A stretch of DNA of 64,000 nt from Propionivibrio limicola (GTDB taxonomy: Bacteria; Pseudomonadota; Gammaproteobacteria; Burkholderiales; Rhodocyclaceae). Made by a program: the position numbers and the translations under genes. The notes under the pieces were generated by a model that made no database searches, was not told the origin of the DNA, and was given only the letters and a program-made list of their open reading frames with translations. Within the stretch, counting starts at the first letter, position 1; each line of letters starts with the position of its first letter. This document shows positions 36,622 through 45,749 of the stretch, in pieces. Location: positions 1-64,000 of the forward strand of contig NZ_SSSR01000004.1 of NCBI RefSeq assembly GCF_009469695.1. The letters run 5' to 3'.

Positions 36622-38124
36622 ATGTCGACAAAGGCAATGGACGAACATGTCGATGTAGTGATGATTGGCGGCGGGATCGCCAGTGCGACGATGGCCGGGT
36701 TGATGAACGAGTTGATGCCCGACGTTTCCATCCGCGTTTTCGAACGCCTCGGCGACACGGCCATCGAGGCCAGCCAGGTGATGAACAACGCCGGGACCGG
36801 CCACGCCGCGAACTGCGAGTTGAACTACACGCCGGAAAAGCCGGATGGCTCGGTCGATATCTCCAAGGCGTTGGCGATCAACGAATCGTTCGAAATTTCG
36901 CTCCAGTTCTGGGCGCGTCTGGTCGAAGCCGGACGTTTGCCCGATCCGACCGCGTTCCTGAACCCCGTCCCCCATATCAGCTTCGTCGAAGGCGAAAACG
37001 ACGTCCGCTTCCTGCGCGCGCGCTACGAGCGCATGTCGGCGCACCCGATGTTTGCTGACATGGAATACACGACGGACCGCGGCCAGCTCGCCGAATGGGC
37101 GCCGCTGGTCATGGAAGGACGCGCCAGCAGCGACACGGTGGCCGCCACCCGCGTGCGTCGCGGTACCGACCTCGACTTCGGCATTCTGGCCGGGCTTCTT
37201 TTCGACGGCCTCAAGAACCGCAGCAACTTCGCTCTGCATCTCAACCATCACGTGCACGGACTCAAGCGCGAGAAAGGCCACGGCAAGGGCTGGCGTGTTT
37301 TCGTCAAGAACCAGCTGACCGGGGAAACGAGCGAGGTTCGAACACGCATCGTGATCGTCGGCGCCGGTGGCGGCGCGTTATTGTTGTTGCAGAAGGCCGG
37401 TATCCCCGAGGCCAAAGGCTACGGCGGCTTCCCGGTCAGCGGCCAGTGGCTGCTGTGCCAGAACCCCGAAGTCATCGCCCGGCATCGGGCCAAGGTTTAT
37501 GGCAAGGCGCCGGTCGGCGCGCCGCCGATGTCGGTCCCCCATCTCGATACCCGTATCTGGAACGGCCAAAGCGGTCTCCTCTTCGGCCCCTTTGCCGGCT
37601 TCACCACCAAATATCTCAAGGAAGGCTCGTACCTCGACCTCCCCCGCTCGTTGCGCCTCGACAACCTGAAGCCGATGCTGGCCGTCGCCCGCGACAACTG
37701 GGATCTGACCCGCTACCTGTTCGGACAGGTCGTCCAGTCGCCGGAGCAACGATTGGCCGACCTGCAAAAATACATGCCGGGCGCACGCCTTGAGGACTGG
37801 AAGTTGCAAAGCGCCGGCAAGCGCGTGCAGATCGTCAAGCGCGACGCGCTGCGCGGCGGGAGACTGGAATTCGGCACCGAAATCGTTGCCTCGGACGACA
37901 ACACGCTCGTTTCCATGCTCGGCGCTTCTCCCGGCGCGTCAACTGCCGCCGCGACGATGCTCGGCACGATCTTCCGCTGCTTCCCCGACCGGGCCGCGAC
38001 GCCCGAATTCCAGGCCAACCTGCAACGCATGCTTCCCTCCTACGGCCACCGCCTGACGGAAGAACCTGAGACGATGCGCAGAACCCGCGACCGCGTTAAC
38101 ACCATCCTCGGGCTGGAAGAGTAA
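36622..38124 (+). CDS. mqo: Malate:quinone oxidoreductase
   Basis: 500 residues. A membrane-associated FAD enzyme that oxidises malate to oxaloacetate and reduces quinone. The FAD-binding GxGxxx pattern VVMIGGGIASATMAGLM (about 12-28) and the block SQVMNNAGTGHAANCELNYT (about 51-70) are Mqo hallmarks. The frame is open from 36517, but the ATG at 36622 has an AAGGAGGTG site eight bases upstream and gives the standard length. A single gene, bounded by a terminator upstream and a hairpin downstream. Confidence 0.95.
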   Translation: MSTKAMDEHVDVVMIGGGIASATMAGLMNELMPDVSIRVFERLGDTAIEASQVMNNAGTGHAANCELNYTPEKPDGSVDISKALAINESFEISLQFWARLVEAGRLPDPTAFLNPVPHISFVEGENDVRFLRARYERMSAHPMFADMEYTTDRGQLAEWAPLVMEGRASSDTVAATRVRRGTDLDFGILAGLLFDGLKNRSNFALHLNHHVHGLKREKGHGKGWRVFVKNQLTGETSEVRTRIVIVGAGGGALLLLQKAGIPEAKGYGGFPVSGQWLLCQNPEVIARHRAKVYGKAPVGAPPMSVPHLDTRIWNGQSGLLFGPFAGFTTKYLKEGSYLDLPRSLRLDNLKPMLAVARDNWDLTRYLFGQVVQSPEQRLADLQKYMPGARLEDWKLQSAGKRVQIVKRDALRGGRLEFGTEIVASDDNTLVSMLGASPGASTAAATMLGTIFRCFPDRAATPEFQANLQRMLPSYGHRLTEEPETMRRTRDRVNTILGLEE

Positions 38125-38137
38125 CAATCATCGCCAA

Positions 38138-38169
38138 GCAATGGGCGGCCCGCAAAGGCGGCCCATTGC
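38138..38169. terminator. Hairpin between convergent mqo and araC-type gene
   Basis: GCAATGGGC (38138-38146) pairs with GCCCATTGC (38161-38169). No clear T-run follows on either strand, so it is a terminator-like hairpin, possibly bidirectional. Confidence 0.5.
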
Positions 38170-38205
38170 CTGCTGACTTCCAGTATTCCCCCCTTGATTC
38201 GACGG

Positions 38206-39147
38206 CTACTTCTGAAATTGAATCGCGCCTTGTGGGAAAACATCCTCAGGTGACTCTTCGCAACAATTCCTGCGACGCAACGACGATGGATTGACGCCCG
38301 TATGCTGGCGAAACACTCGCGAAAAATGGGTATGGCTATAGAAGCCCAGGTCCAGCGCAATATCTGCCAAGGTGCGGGACGATAGAGTCAATTGCTTCCG
38401 GGCGGCTTCTATGCGGCGTTGCAGGATGTATCGGTGAGGTGGCGTACCGAACGATGCCGTGAAGCAACGCGCAAAATGATGGGGACTCAGTCCCACTTCT
38501 TCAGCCATCACGGTAACGCTCAGTTCGTCCCCCAGATGCGCCTCGATGTAATCAATCATGCGTTGCCGGTTAACCGGGGAAAGCCCGCCTGACGGTTGGC
38601 CATAGTCCTTCCGGTGGCCGTGTTCCCGGCCCAGATAGGCGATCAGCGCACACGACAGACTCTCCGCATAGAGCGGTCCTTCAGGCGCGCCGCGTTGTGC
38701 TTCGCTGAGCAATTCGTGCATGAACCATTCGATTTTTGGGTCAAAAAACTCAAATGTTGTGGCCACATCGAAATCGGAGACACCTTTGACCAGACGCTCC
38801 ACGATCGACGGCGTGAATTTGACGCCGGCGGTCAAACCCGGCGTTCCATCCCATCGGGCCCATTCCCGCTGATAGTCGTGCCCTTTCAGCTCGATGCCGC
38901 CGGGCTTGGTTTCGAGATTGATGATATTGGTGTTGTAGCGGTAGCAACGCTGGCTATGGCCGCTCAACACGAGGAAAAGCATCGGGTCCACGGCGTGCGA
39001 GGCACCGCGTTCCTCGTTGGAGGGGAGCGGATAAATATTGAGAGGAAGCCCGCCCCAATTGGCCGGCAGGATCAGTAACGGTGCTTGTTTTTCGTCTTTC
39101 GCCACAGCGGAAGCGGTGGCGATCTCGGTTGATTCCTTGACTGTCAT
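38206..39147 (-). CDS. AraC-family transcriptional regulator
   Basis: 313 residues from the ATG at 39147, which follows GGGGAGG; an in-frame ATG at 39195 would add 16 codons. An N-terminal sensing domain of about 190 residues (no family-specific motif seen) is followed by two HTH motifs (about 210-300: LSVTVMAEEVGLSPHHFARCF and TLADIALDLGFYSHTHFSRVFRQHTG). A 120-bp upstream region holds AGTGCCAACTCGCGAAC and GGAGTTGGCTGCGCGAAC, a candidate inverted/direct repeat pair for autoregulation. Target genes are unknown; mqo and urtA are neighbours. Confidence 0.85.
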   Translation of the reverse strand: MTVKESTEIATASAVAKDEKQAPLLILPANWGGLPLNIYPLPSNEERGASHAVDPMLFLVLSGHSQRCYRYNTNIINLETKPGGIELKGHDYQREWARWDGTPGLTAGVKFTPSIVERLVKGVSDFDVATTFEFFDPKIEWFMHELLSEAQRGAPEGPLYAESLSCALIAYLGREHGHRKDYGQPSGGLSPVNRQRMIDYIEAHLGDELSVTVMAEEVGLSPHHFARCFTASFGTPPHRYILQRRIEAARKQLTLSSRTLADIALDLGFYSHTHFSRVFRQHTGVNPSSLRRRNCCEESPEDVFPQGAIQFQK

Positions 39148-39258
39148 GGCGCCTCCCCTGATGAGTGACCAACAGTTCTTTGTAATAAGTGCCAACTCGC
39201 GAACCGCCCTCCCGATTGCCGCAAGACAGCGGGCCGGAGTTGGCTGCGCGAACGCCGA

Positions 39259-40044
39259 CTATTCTATCTTGGCCTTGGCTCGAAGCTCGTCGAGCATTTT
39301 GCTGACGAGCTGACCTTGTGCCTGCTGAACCAGGCGCGGTTTGAGTTCATCGAACGAAGGCGGCGCCACTGGCCGGGAGTCTTCCAGCTTGATGACGTGG
39401 AGGCCGAATGGCGTCTTGACGGGCGTTTCGGTGTATTTGCCTTTGCCCAGATGGGTCATCGCGTTGGCAAACGGTTCGGCGTACCTTTCAGGGCGTGACC
39501 AGCCCAGATCGCCGCCGTTTACCTTCGAGGCCGGATCGATCGATTGGGAGGCCAGCGTCTCGAACTTGGCGCCTTTTTTCAGTTTCGCAATGATGGCCTT
39601 GGCGTCCTCTTCGCTCTTGAGCAAGATGTGGCGCGCCCGGTATTCGGTACCGCTCTGATTCGCCTTGATGACGTCGTAGGTCGATTTCAGCTGGGCGTCG
39701 GTGATCGGGTTTTTCTTGAGATAGTCCTGCAGATAGATGCCGATGATGACGGCCTGCTTCGCCGCCTCGACCTGTGCCGTTACCTCGGTCCGTTTGTCGG
39801 TCCCCGCCTTCTGCGCCGCTTGCATGAGCAGTTCCCGACGGATCAGCTCCTCGCGCACGCTCGCCTGCAATTCCGGCGTATCGGGAACGCCTCTGGCTTT
39901 CTGTTCGGAGATAAATGCATCGGCCGTGGTTTGCGCGACGCTTTTTCCATTGACGGTGACAAACGCCTTGCCGGCGGCGATTGCGGGCGTTGTTGCAATC
40001 AATCCGCCAAGCAGCAATGCCGTAACGTTGAGAAATCGCTGCAT
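39259..40044 (-). CDS. Periplasmic parvulin-type peptidyl-prolyl isomerase
   Basis: 261 residues with a signal peptide (about 1-23, ending IAA). A SurA-like N-terminal helical region is followed by a parvulin domain (about 135-230: YRARHILLKSEEDAKAI, GGDLGWSRPERYAEPF, TPFGLHVIKLEDSR). It assists folding of exported proteins. Transcribed after the tannase-family gene on the same strand, with a hairpin between them. Confidence 0.88.
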   Translation of the reverse strand: MQRFLNVTALLLGGLIATTPAIAAGKAFVTVNGKSVAQTTADAFISEQKARGVPDTPELQASVREELIRRELLMQAAQKAGTDKRTEVTAQVEAAKQAVIIGIYLQDYLKKNPITDAQLKSTYDVIKANQSGTEYRARHILLKSEEDAKAIIAKLKKGAKFETLASQSIDPASKVNGGDLGWSRPERYAEPFANAMTHLGKGKYTETPVKTPFGLHVIKLEDSRPVAPPSFDELKPRLVQQAQGQLVSKMLDELRAKAKIE

Positions 40045-40079
40045 GGTTCGTAATTCCTGTTTTGCGTGGCCAATCGTAA

Positions 40080-40108
40080 CGGTGCCGGTCCTTGGCGAAC
40101 CGGCACCG
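40080..40108. terminator. Strong hairpin between the tannase-family and parvulin genes
   Basis: CGGTGCCGGT pairs exactly with ACCGGCACCG across a 9-base loop. On the minus strand it follows the tannase-family stop by 28 bp. No long T-run is seen, so termination strength is uncertain. Confidence 0.55.
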
Positions 40109-40135
40109 CAAGTGGTTTTATTGCTGGTCGAAGCC

Positions 40136-42127
40136 TTACTTACACGTGTAGCTGGCGGCGGCTTTCACGTTGCCGGTGCCGTTGTAAGTGGCTTTTAGCG
40201 GATAGACGCAGATCGGCATGCTGATCGAGCTGTCGGCCGAGCTAACTTCGATCCGGTCTGGAGCGGTACCGCTTTCGACCCAGTTCATCATCGCCGTGAA
40301 CAATTCGTCGCGGCCTGCCGAAGGTTGCGGCAGCGGCACCTTGTTCTTGACCGGGTATTCCGCGCTCGGATCGATCTGGCCGCTACGCGAGAAGGTCGAA
40401 TCGTGTGCGTAACCGGGGATCATGTAGAGGCGGTTGAACTTTTGCAACTCCGCTTTCCCGCCCATGTAACCGGCCACCCGTTCCCAGTAGTTGATCGAAC
40501 CGGCCGGGGCGATGACTTCGTCGTTCCAGCCGTGGTAGTGCAGAATCTTGCGATTACTGTCACGCGCGGCGCTCAGATCAGGGTCGTCGGTATTGGCCTG
40601 GCTGAAGTACAGGTCGTTCATCGCCAGCGCCTTGTCGTAGGCGTAGGCGAAGCTTGCGTAGTTCAACTCCAGGAACTTGCTTTGACCATTACCGGTTGCA
40701 TTGGTGAAGTTTGTCCAGCCATAGGCCGGGTTCTCCATCACGAGTGCGAGATAGTCGGTGGCCAGCGTCGCGGGCGAGTTGTCCGGCTTGAACACGGCGA
40801 GTTGCGGACCGCTCGGTACCGTCCCGCCTTCCTTGATGCCGGTCAGGTTCGTACCGCGCGTGATGCCGTACCACAACTGGCCTTTGTCGGCGGCCAGGGC
40901 GGTCGCCATGCCGTTACCGTAGGTGGTGGGATCGGGAACGCTGCCGTCGCGGGTCCAGCCGTACCAGATCTTGTTGTAGGCGTTGGCTTCGGCCAGGGTG
41001 ACGCACTTGCCGGTGTCGCTATTGGTGCCAGTGACGCCGTTGCCCGCCACGCCGTTACACAACGCCGCCGCATCCTTGGTCGGGTCGTACTTGCACGACA
41101 GCGGGTCGATGACGAGATCAATGCCGGTGCCGGAGCACGCCTTCACGGCTTGGGCGCTGATGAAGTTGGATTTTGCGGCAGGGAAAATCGTGCTGCCAAA
41201 TTCCACGTTCGCCACAACTTGCGGCCAGAGATGTTCCAGCTGCATCTTGCTCTGGTTGATGGCCGGCGCGCCGATCAGGTAGCCGTCGAAATCGGTCGGA
41301 TATTTCTGGACGAGCTTGTAGCCCTGGCGTCCGCCCATCGACTGGCCGTCCCAGTAGGCGTATTTCTGCTCTTTGCCGTAATACGCCTTGGTCAGCGCCT
41401 TGGTCGTGATTGCCTGCACATGCATGCTGCGTTCGGAATAGTCTTTCCAGAGGACGGTGTTGGGAGTGCCGTCGACCTTCATTGCCCAGGTCAGCGTTCC
41501 ACCCGTGAAGTTGCCCAGCGAGCCGCCGACGTGACCGGCATCGGAGTGGCTGACGACATAGCCTTTGCCGGCGGCGGCTACGTGGAAAGAATTGCCTTCA
41601 CCACGGTTCGGCCCGAGTTTGGTGATATCGGTATGGAAACCGCCACCGGCACCGCCGGTCCCGTAAGCGCGAATGCGCTCGTTCCAGGCCGATTTTTCCG
41701 GTAGCCAGACTTCGATGCCTATGCCTTGCGACCATGAGGGCGCGGTAGTCGGTTCCGATGTCAAGCCGGGACCGACCACGAGCTTGACCAGACACATGTC
41801 GGCCGGCGCCGTCAGCGGCGTAACTCCGGAGGCGAGCGACGAGTTGGGCAGCACCAGCTCGTCGCCCTTCTTGAACTGCTTGACCAGCAACACCTTCGTG
41901 TCGCCGCCAAGCGCGGAGGCGTCTTGCGTAAAGCTGGTCTTGAGACTGTCGTCGCAGCTGAGTGTCGTTGTGGCAGTCGTCGTCGTTGCATCATCATCGT
42001 CACCGCCGCTGCAGGCGGAAAGCAATGCCGTAGCGCCGAGCACGCCGCACAGCGCCATCAGGCGCAAGCTCGTTTTCAGCCGAAAACGCCCCTCGGTGAC
42101 TTCGTCCCTGTCGAATGGTTGAAACAT
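40136..42127 (-). CDS. Tannase/feruloyl esterase-family lipoprotein
   Basis: 663 residues from the ATG at 42127 (AAGGAGG upstream). The N terminus has a basic region, a hydrophobic segment and a lipobox (ATALLSACSGG), then an Asp- and Thr-rich linker (DDDDATTTTATTT). The body matches the tannase/feruloyl esterase family: GTGGAGGGFHTD, the nucleophile region YWDGQSMGGRQGYKLVQKYP (Ser near 268), CKYDP-type Cys pairs with Ca-binding loops, and the C-terminal HYHGWNDEVIAP with GYAHDSTFSRSG. It probably hydrolyses an ester of an aromatic or hydroxy acid at the cell surface; the substrate is unknown. Confidence 0.8.
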   Translation of the reverse strand: MFQPFDRDEVTEGRFRLKTSLRLMALCGVLGATALLSACSGGDDDDATTTTATTTLSCDDSLKTSFTQDASALGGDTKVLLVKQFKKGDELVLPNSSLASGVTPLTAPADMCLVKLVVGPGLTSEPTTAPSWSQGIGIEVWLPEKSAWNERIRAYGTGGAGGGFHTDITKLGPNRGEGNSFHVAAAGKGYVVSHSDAGHVGGSLGNFTGGTLTWAMKVDGTPNTVLWKDYSERSMHVQAITTKALTKAYYGKEQKYAYWDGQSMGGRQGYKLVQKYPTDFDGYLIGAPAINQSKMQLEHLWPQVVANVEFGSTIFPAAKSNFISAQAVKACSGTGIDLVIDPLSCKYDPTKDAAALCNGVAGNGVTGTNSDTGKCVTLAEANAYNKIWYGWTRDGSVPDPTTYGNGMATALAADKGQLWYGITRGTNLTGIKEGGTVPSGPQLAVFKPDNSPATLATDYLALVMENPAYGWTNFTNATGNGQSKFLELNYASFAYAYDKALAMNDLYFSQANTDDPDLSAARDSNRKILHYHGWNDEVIAPAGSINYWERVAGYMGGKAELQKFNRLYMIPGYAHDSTFSRSGQIDPSAEYPVKNKVPLPQPSAGRDELFTAMMNWVESGTAPDRIEVSSADSSISMPICVYPLKATYNGTGNVKAAASYTCK

Positions 42128-42295
42128 GGTTGATCCTCCTTTTTTGATTGGACGGTCATTCATCGATAACCGTGAAAAGGAGAATAACGATCAGCCAAAT
42201 TCCACGCTCCCACGAAACGGACGTCGAACTGCTACAAAAACGCCGTATGGGTACCGAGTCGAATTACCGGGTGAGCTAACGGAATCGAGTTGGCG

Positions 42296-44968
42296 TCAGA
42301 GCGCCAGCGCTGTCTCCGACAAACAATGCTCGGCCCCCCGAAGCGCCGACCGGGACGCCAACATCGCCCCTTCGCCCTGAGTCTTGTCAGGAATGGTCGG
42401 CACCAGCCGGGCAGCGATCCGATCGACGCCGAGAACGACGAGCAGGGTTTCCTTCTCGGGAACGTCGGTCATTACGATGGAATCGGCCAGCAGGTTTCCC
42501 CCGGCCAAAAGGTCGGGCAGTGCTTGCAGCCGGCTCGCGCAGACTTCCGGAATCTCGCCGAGCCCATCGACCAGGATGCCGAAATGGGAGTTTTCGCCTT
42601 TCTTGAGTACGACGACCTGCGAATCAACGCCGGAGCATGGCGGACCGGCATCGACAATACGCCGGATGTCGAAAACAGGGATCGGCACGCCGCCGTACAT
42701 CAGATACCCGGCAAAATCGCTGCCAGCCCCCGGCACGCCGGTCATGCCGCCGAAATCGACGGCCTCGGCAATCTGGCTCGAACGCAGACCGAACCACTTG
42801 TTTCCGACCAGAAAGGTAGCGATTTCAACGGTTTCGCTGTCGACGGCGCGATCGGAGCGAACAACGGGTGGCTTGATTTCGGCCGATGAGCGGGCTTCAA
42901 CCGACTGGCACAGCGGAACGAAAATCAACGCCAGCACATCATTGACGTAGGCGTCCCCTTCCCCCTTGTACTCCCGGTAGCCCGAAGACATGCGCGCACC
43001 GACGGCGTAGCAGGAATTCCCCAGCTGGACGATGCCCGCCCTGCCCTCGCCTTTGGCCAAGCTGAAAAAGGACGCTTCGAGCGGCAAACGGTCGCCCGGC
43101 TTCCGCTCGGGATCGGTGGTGGCGATGATTCGCCCGTTGCCTTCAACAAAGGCGGCAAATGCGCCTTTGGTCACCTCGCCCGCCTCGTTGCGCGGCAGCG
43201 CATCACGGAGCATGGCAACGAATTGCGGTTCTGAATCAAAGACGATGCCAACGCCACCGACAATCCGGTTCTCGCCGGGCGCGCTAATCGCGGCTCCGTA
43301 AACGTAGGTGTGACGGTTGCGATATAGCGGCGTCGCGGAAAAACTCGAAACGGCGTAGCCCTGCGAATCAGGCAGGGTCAGCACATTGCGCACCCATTCT
43401 TCCTGAATCACCTTGCCGACCAGCCCGGATTCGTCCGGCTGGGAGACGGCGACGACGCGGCCTTGGCTGTCGAAAACGATCAGGTTCGAGTAGACCGTAT
43501 AGAGGCTATTGATCGTCTGCAGTATGGAGGTCATACGCTCCAATGCGCTGGCGGAACGATCATTCGAGGCGAGAAGATCGCGGAAGTCCGAGGTCAGCGC
43601 CCACCAGCGGCAGTCGTTGGCCCGCTCGTAGAGGTTGCGATCCATGATGTCGACGGCCAGCGAGGCCAGAAAACGGCTGTCCTGCAGGATCGAAGACACG
43701 ACGGTTTCGTGCAGATTGGCAATCGATCGGGCAAAGACATCCTTTGTCCGGCTACCGGTATTGCTGATTTCCCAGAGCAGTATTTTGGAAAACGACGGAT
43801 TGAGCGCCCGTCTCGACGAGCTTTGGTGGACGTTGCCGTTCCACACCGAGCGGTTGAGATCGCGCTGGATGCGATTGGCCTGAAGCGGAATGTTGCGCAG
43901 CTCGTCACCGAACAGCGATGGGCTGTCCATGACCATGCGCAGAAGCGCCGCATCGATTTCCTTCAGCATTTCCGAGGAATCCTTGTTGAAGGCATGCTGG
44001 ACGGGCAGCATCACGTGGCCCACCCATCCCGGCCCCAAGTAGCCCTGATACCCCTGCGTGGCGCAGCTTGTCGCAAGATACTCCCGTCCGGCAAAGCGGA
44101 CCACCCGGTACTCGTCTCCCAGCACCGGATCGAGTCGCGCTCCGACTGGAATGTGGAAGGCGTCGGAACTGGCGATGACGGTTCCGTTCGCATCGAGCAG
44201 CGCGATCACGGACCAGTCGTCGGGAGCGCTCAGATTGCCGAAAATGCGCGCCATTTCGTTTTCGAAACGGAAACATAGGCAGAGCACTCCGGTTGGTTTC
44301 CCGTCACCATTCGTTACCCGGTAGGAATAGATCAGGGCGCGCTCGCAATCGGGCAATAAATCGATTTTTCCGAACGACTCGACGTAGGACGCCGTGGTTT
44401 CCAGCGATTCGGCTAACAGAGAATGATTTGTTCTGGAGACATCGACACGGCTATCCAGCCGCCCCAGCACGCTTCCCGATGTGTCGAGAAGAACAATGTC
44501 GAAATAAACCGAATACTTGGCCACGTACTCGGCGAAACGGGCGCGCAGGCATTCCCGCTCGGCGTCGAGGTCGATTCCGGCCGACGGATCGGCGGCTTTT
44601 TCATTACAAAGACCGATGAAGCGGCAGACATCCTCGTCCGTCGCCAGAAAGCCGATATCGGCCGTGCGTTCAAAGAGATTCCGGACAAGGATATCGATCG
44701 CCACCTGCGCTTTCGCGGCCATTTCCTGAACGCACTTGTTCAGCGTTTCGGCGCCGAGCTGGTTGAGCAGATTTCCGGTCAGTTGATTGAAGGCCTGACG
44801 CGTGCTGCTCATGTCGGTGCCGGTGCCGGACATCTGCCCGAGCAGGGTCAGGTTATCCCACACCGTCTGCAACCCCTGGAGTACCTCCCGATACTCCTCG
44901 ACCGTATTCATGCAACGAATCACCCCGGCCAGTCTGGCATCAAGCTCGATATTCTTGTAACGCGCCAT
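42296..44968 (-). CDS. Large sensor protein with cache-like domains and a C-terminal CheW domain
   Basis: 890 residues. No signal peptide and no clear membrane helix is seen. An N-terminal helical part (1-110) is followed by a cache-like region with YFDIVLLDTSGSVLGRLDSR (about 174-193) and VIALLDANGTVIASSDAF, then a second cache-like region (about 480-690: YTVYSNLIVFDSQGRVVAVSQPDE). A CheW domain covers about 735-870 (EIATFLVGNKWFGLRSSQIAEA...VPIPVFDIRRI). There is no methyl-accepting or kinase domain. It may link a cytoplasmic signal to a CheA array. It is a single gene with a 270-bp-distant copy of the TACG motif upstream. Confidence 0.75.
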   Translation of the reverse strand: MARYKNIELDARLAGVIRCMNTVEEYREVLQGLQTVWDNLTLLGQMSGTGTDMSSTRQAFNQLTGNLLNQLGAETLNKCVQEMAAKAQVAIDILVRNLFERTADIGFLATDEDVCRFIGLCNEKAADPSAGIDLDAERECLRARFAEYVAKYSVYFDIVLLDTSGSVLGRLDSRVDVSRTNHSLLAESLETTASYVESFGKIDLLPDCERALIYSYRVTNGDGKPTGVLCLCFRFENEMARIFGNLSAPDDWSVIALLDANGTVIASSDAFHIPVGARLDPVLGDEYRVVRFAGREYLATSCATQGYQGYLGPGWVGHVMLPVQHAFNKDSSEMLKEIDAALLRMVMDSPSLFGDELRNIPLQANRIQRDLNRSVWNGNVHQSSSRRALNPSFSKILLWEISNTGSRTKDVFARSIANLHETVVSSILQDSRFLASLAVDIMDRNLYERANDCRWWALTSDFRDLLASNDRSASALERMTSILQTINSLYTVYSNLIVFDSQGRVVAVSQPDESGLVGKVIQEEWVRNVLTLPDSQGYAVSSFSATPLYRNRHTYVYGAAISAPGENRIVGGVGIVFDSEPQFVAMLRDALPRNEAGEVTKGAFAAFVEGNGRIIATTDPERKPGDRLPLEASFFSLAKGEGRAGIVQLGNSCYAVGARMSSGYREYKGEGDAYVNDVLALIFVPLCQSVEARSSAEIKPPVVRSDRAVDSETVEIATFLVGNKWFGLRSSQIAEAVDFGGMTGVPGAGSDFAGYLMYGGVPIPVFDIRRIVDAGPPCSGVDSQVVVLKKGENSHFGILVDGLGEIPEVCASRLQALPDLLAGGNLLADSIVMTDVPEKETLLVVLGVDRIAARLVPTIPDKTQGEGAMLASRSALRGAEHCLSETALAL

Positions 44969-45400
44969 GCTTCATCCCCCTGATAGTTATGATGGACGGC
45001 GCCCGCTCAGAATCACGTCGACGTGCCGTTGCCATATGCACAAGATTTTGATTCCATGCAATTTTCATTCCGTTTTTGGCGCGCCCCGACGAACAAACCG
45101 TCGGCCAGGCATCGGTGCAAGGAATTACAAGCCGTAAGCGACTACAGCGTCCCGATTTTTTTCATCGCCTCTCGCGATTGACTCGCCGTACACAAGAGAT
45201 TGGCACGGGAATTTGCATGCTTCCCTCCAATACGCCCACGCAATTTGTCGTCTTTCTTCCACCCAACACGACCGCAAGCTTCATCGCCGATTTCGGCATC
45301 CTGCTTTTCGACGGACTCAAGCGTGAGAGTGGTAGTGGTAACCAGCAGGGTTTAGTAAAAGACGGGAGTCAGGCCGCCCTGTAAAAATCAAGAGCTTTGC
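44969..45400. other. Gene-free stretch with a degenerate TACG-type site
   Basis: Over 400 bp with no convincing gene on either strand. It contains the degenerate motif at 45237-45252. The stretch around 45226-45275 resembles 45659-45712 before urtB, as if a control region had been duplicated. Confidence 0.5.
45237..45252 (+). promoter_or_regulatory. Degenerate copy of the TACG-N8-CGTA motif
   Basis: CACGCAATTTGTCGTC keeps 14 of 16 bases of the site at 45670-45685 and is followed by TTTCTTCC where the other has TTTCCTCC. Both are followed about 20 bp later by AAGCTTC. It could serve the CheW-domain gene (269 bp away, opposite strand) or be a decayed duplicate. Confidence 0.35.
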
Positions 45401-45499
45401 TCAGTGAACGATTTGTTGGATAACGTAAGCCGCAAGAACTGCCAGAAGCGCATAGGAGCCACAGGCCAGAGAAATATATTTGCTTAGACTGATATTCAT
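45401..45499 (-). CDS. Possible 32-residue single-helix membrane peptide
   Basis: ATG at 45499 (AAGAAAGA upstream) to TGA at 45401. The product starts MNISLSKYISLACGSY and continues as one hydrophobic helix rich in Ala, Leu and Val, ending in QQIVH. I do not recognise it. A clean start, helix and charged/polar end suggest a real small protein, but chance cannot be excluded at this length. It lies between the duplicated control regions upstream of urtB. Confidence 0.4.
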   Translation of the reverse strand: MNISLSKYISLACGSYALLAVLAAYVIQQIVH

Positions 45500-45669
45500 T
45501 TGGACGATCTTTCTTCGAGTGGAGTGAAGGTAAATATGCTTTTAGTCTAAACAGATGATGTGAATTACACGTTACAGAGCCGTTTGGCATTTGATAAGCA
45601 GTCTCCTTCGTGACACCTGATGCCGGGCGCGTCATCTGGAAAAGCTGCTGCCGGAACGAAATTCCGCAC

Positions 45670-45685
45670 TACGCAATTTGTCGTA
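45670..45685 (+). promoter_or_regulatory. TACG-N8-CGTA motif upstream of urtB
   Basis: TACGCAATTTGTCGTA, preceded by CAC and followed by TTTCC, ends 64 bp before the urtB start. It is the best-conserved member of the motif set (others at 35008, 45237, 62004). Half-sites are inverted TACG/CGTA. Confidence 0.5.
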
Positions 45686-45749
45686 TTTCCTCCGTTGAAC
45701 GCCGTCCGTAAGCTTCGCCTCAAGTATTCAAACTGCGGACGGACCGTTC

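Noticed and set aside
45202-45217. Sigma-54-like promoter TGGCACGGGAATTTGC
   Set aside because: The GG and GC elements are 11 bases apart where sigma-54 promoters need 10, and no gene starts close downstream on that strand.
45076-45384. 102-codon plus-strand frame
   Set aside because: It runs through the degenerate control motif and shows no domain or ribosome-binding site.
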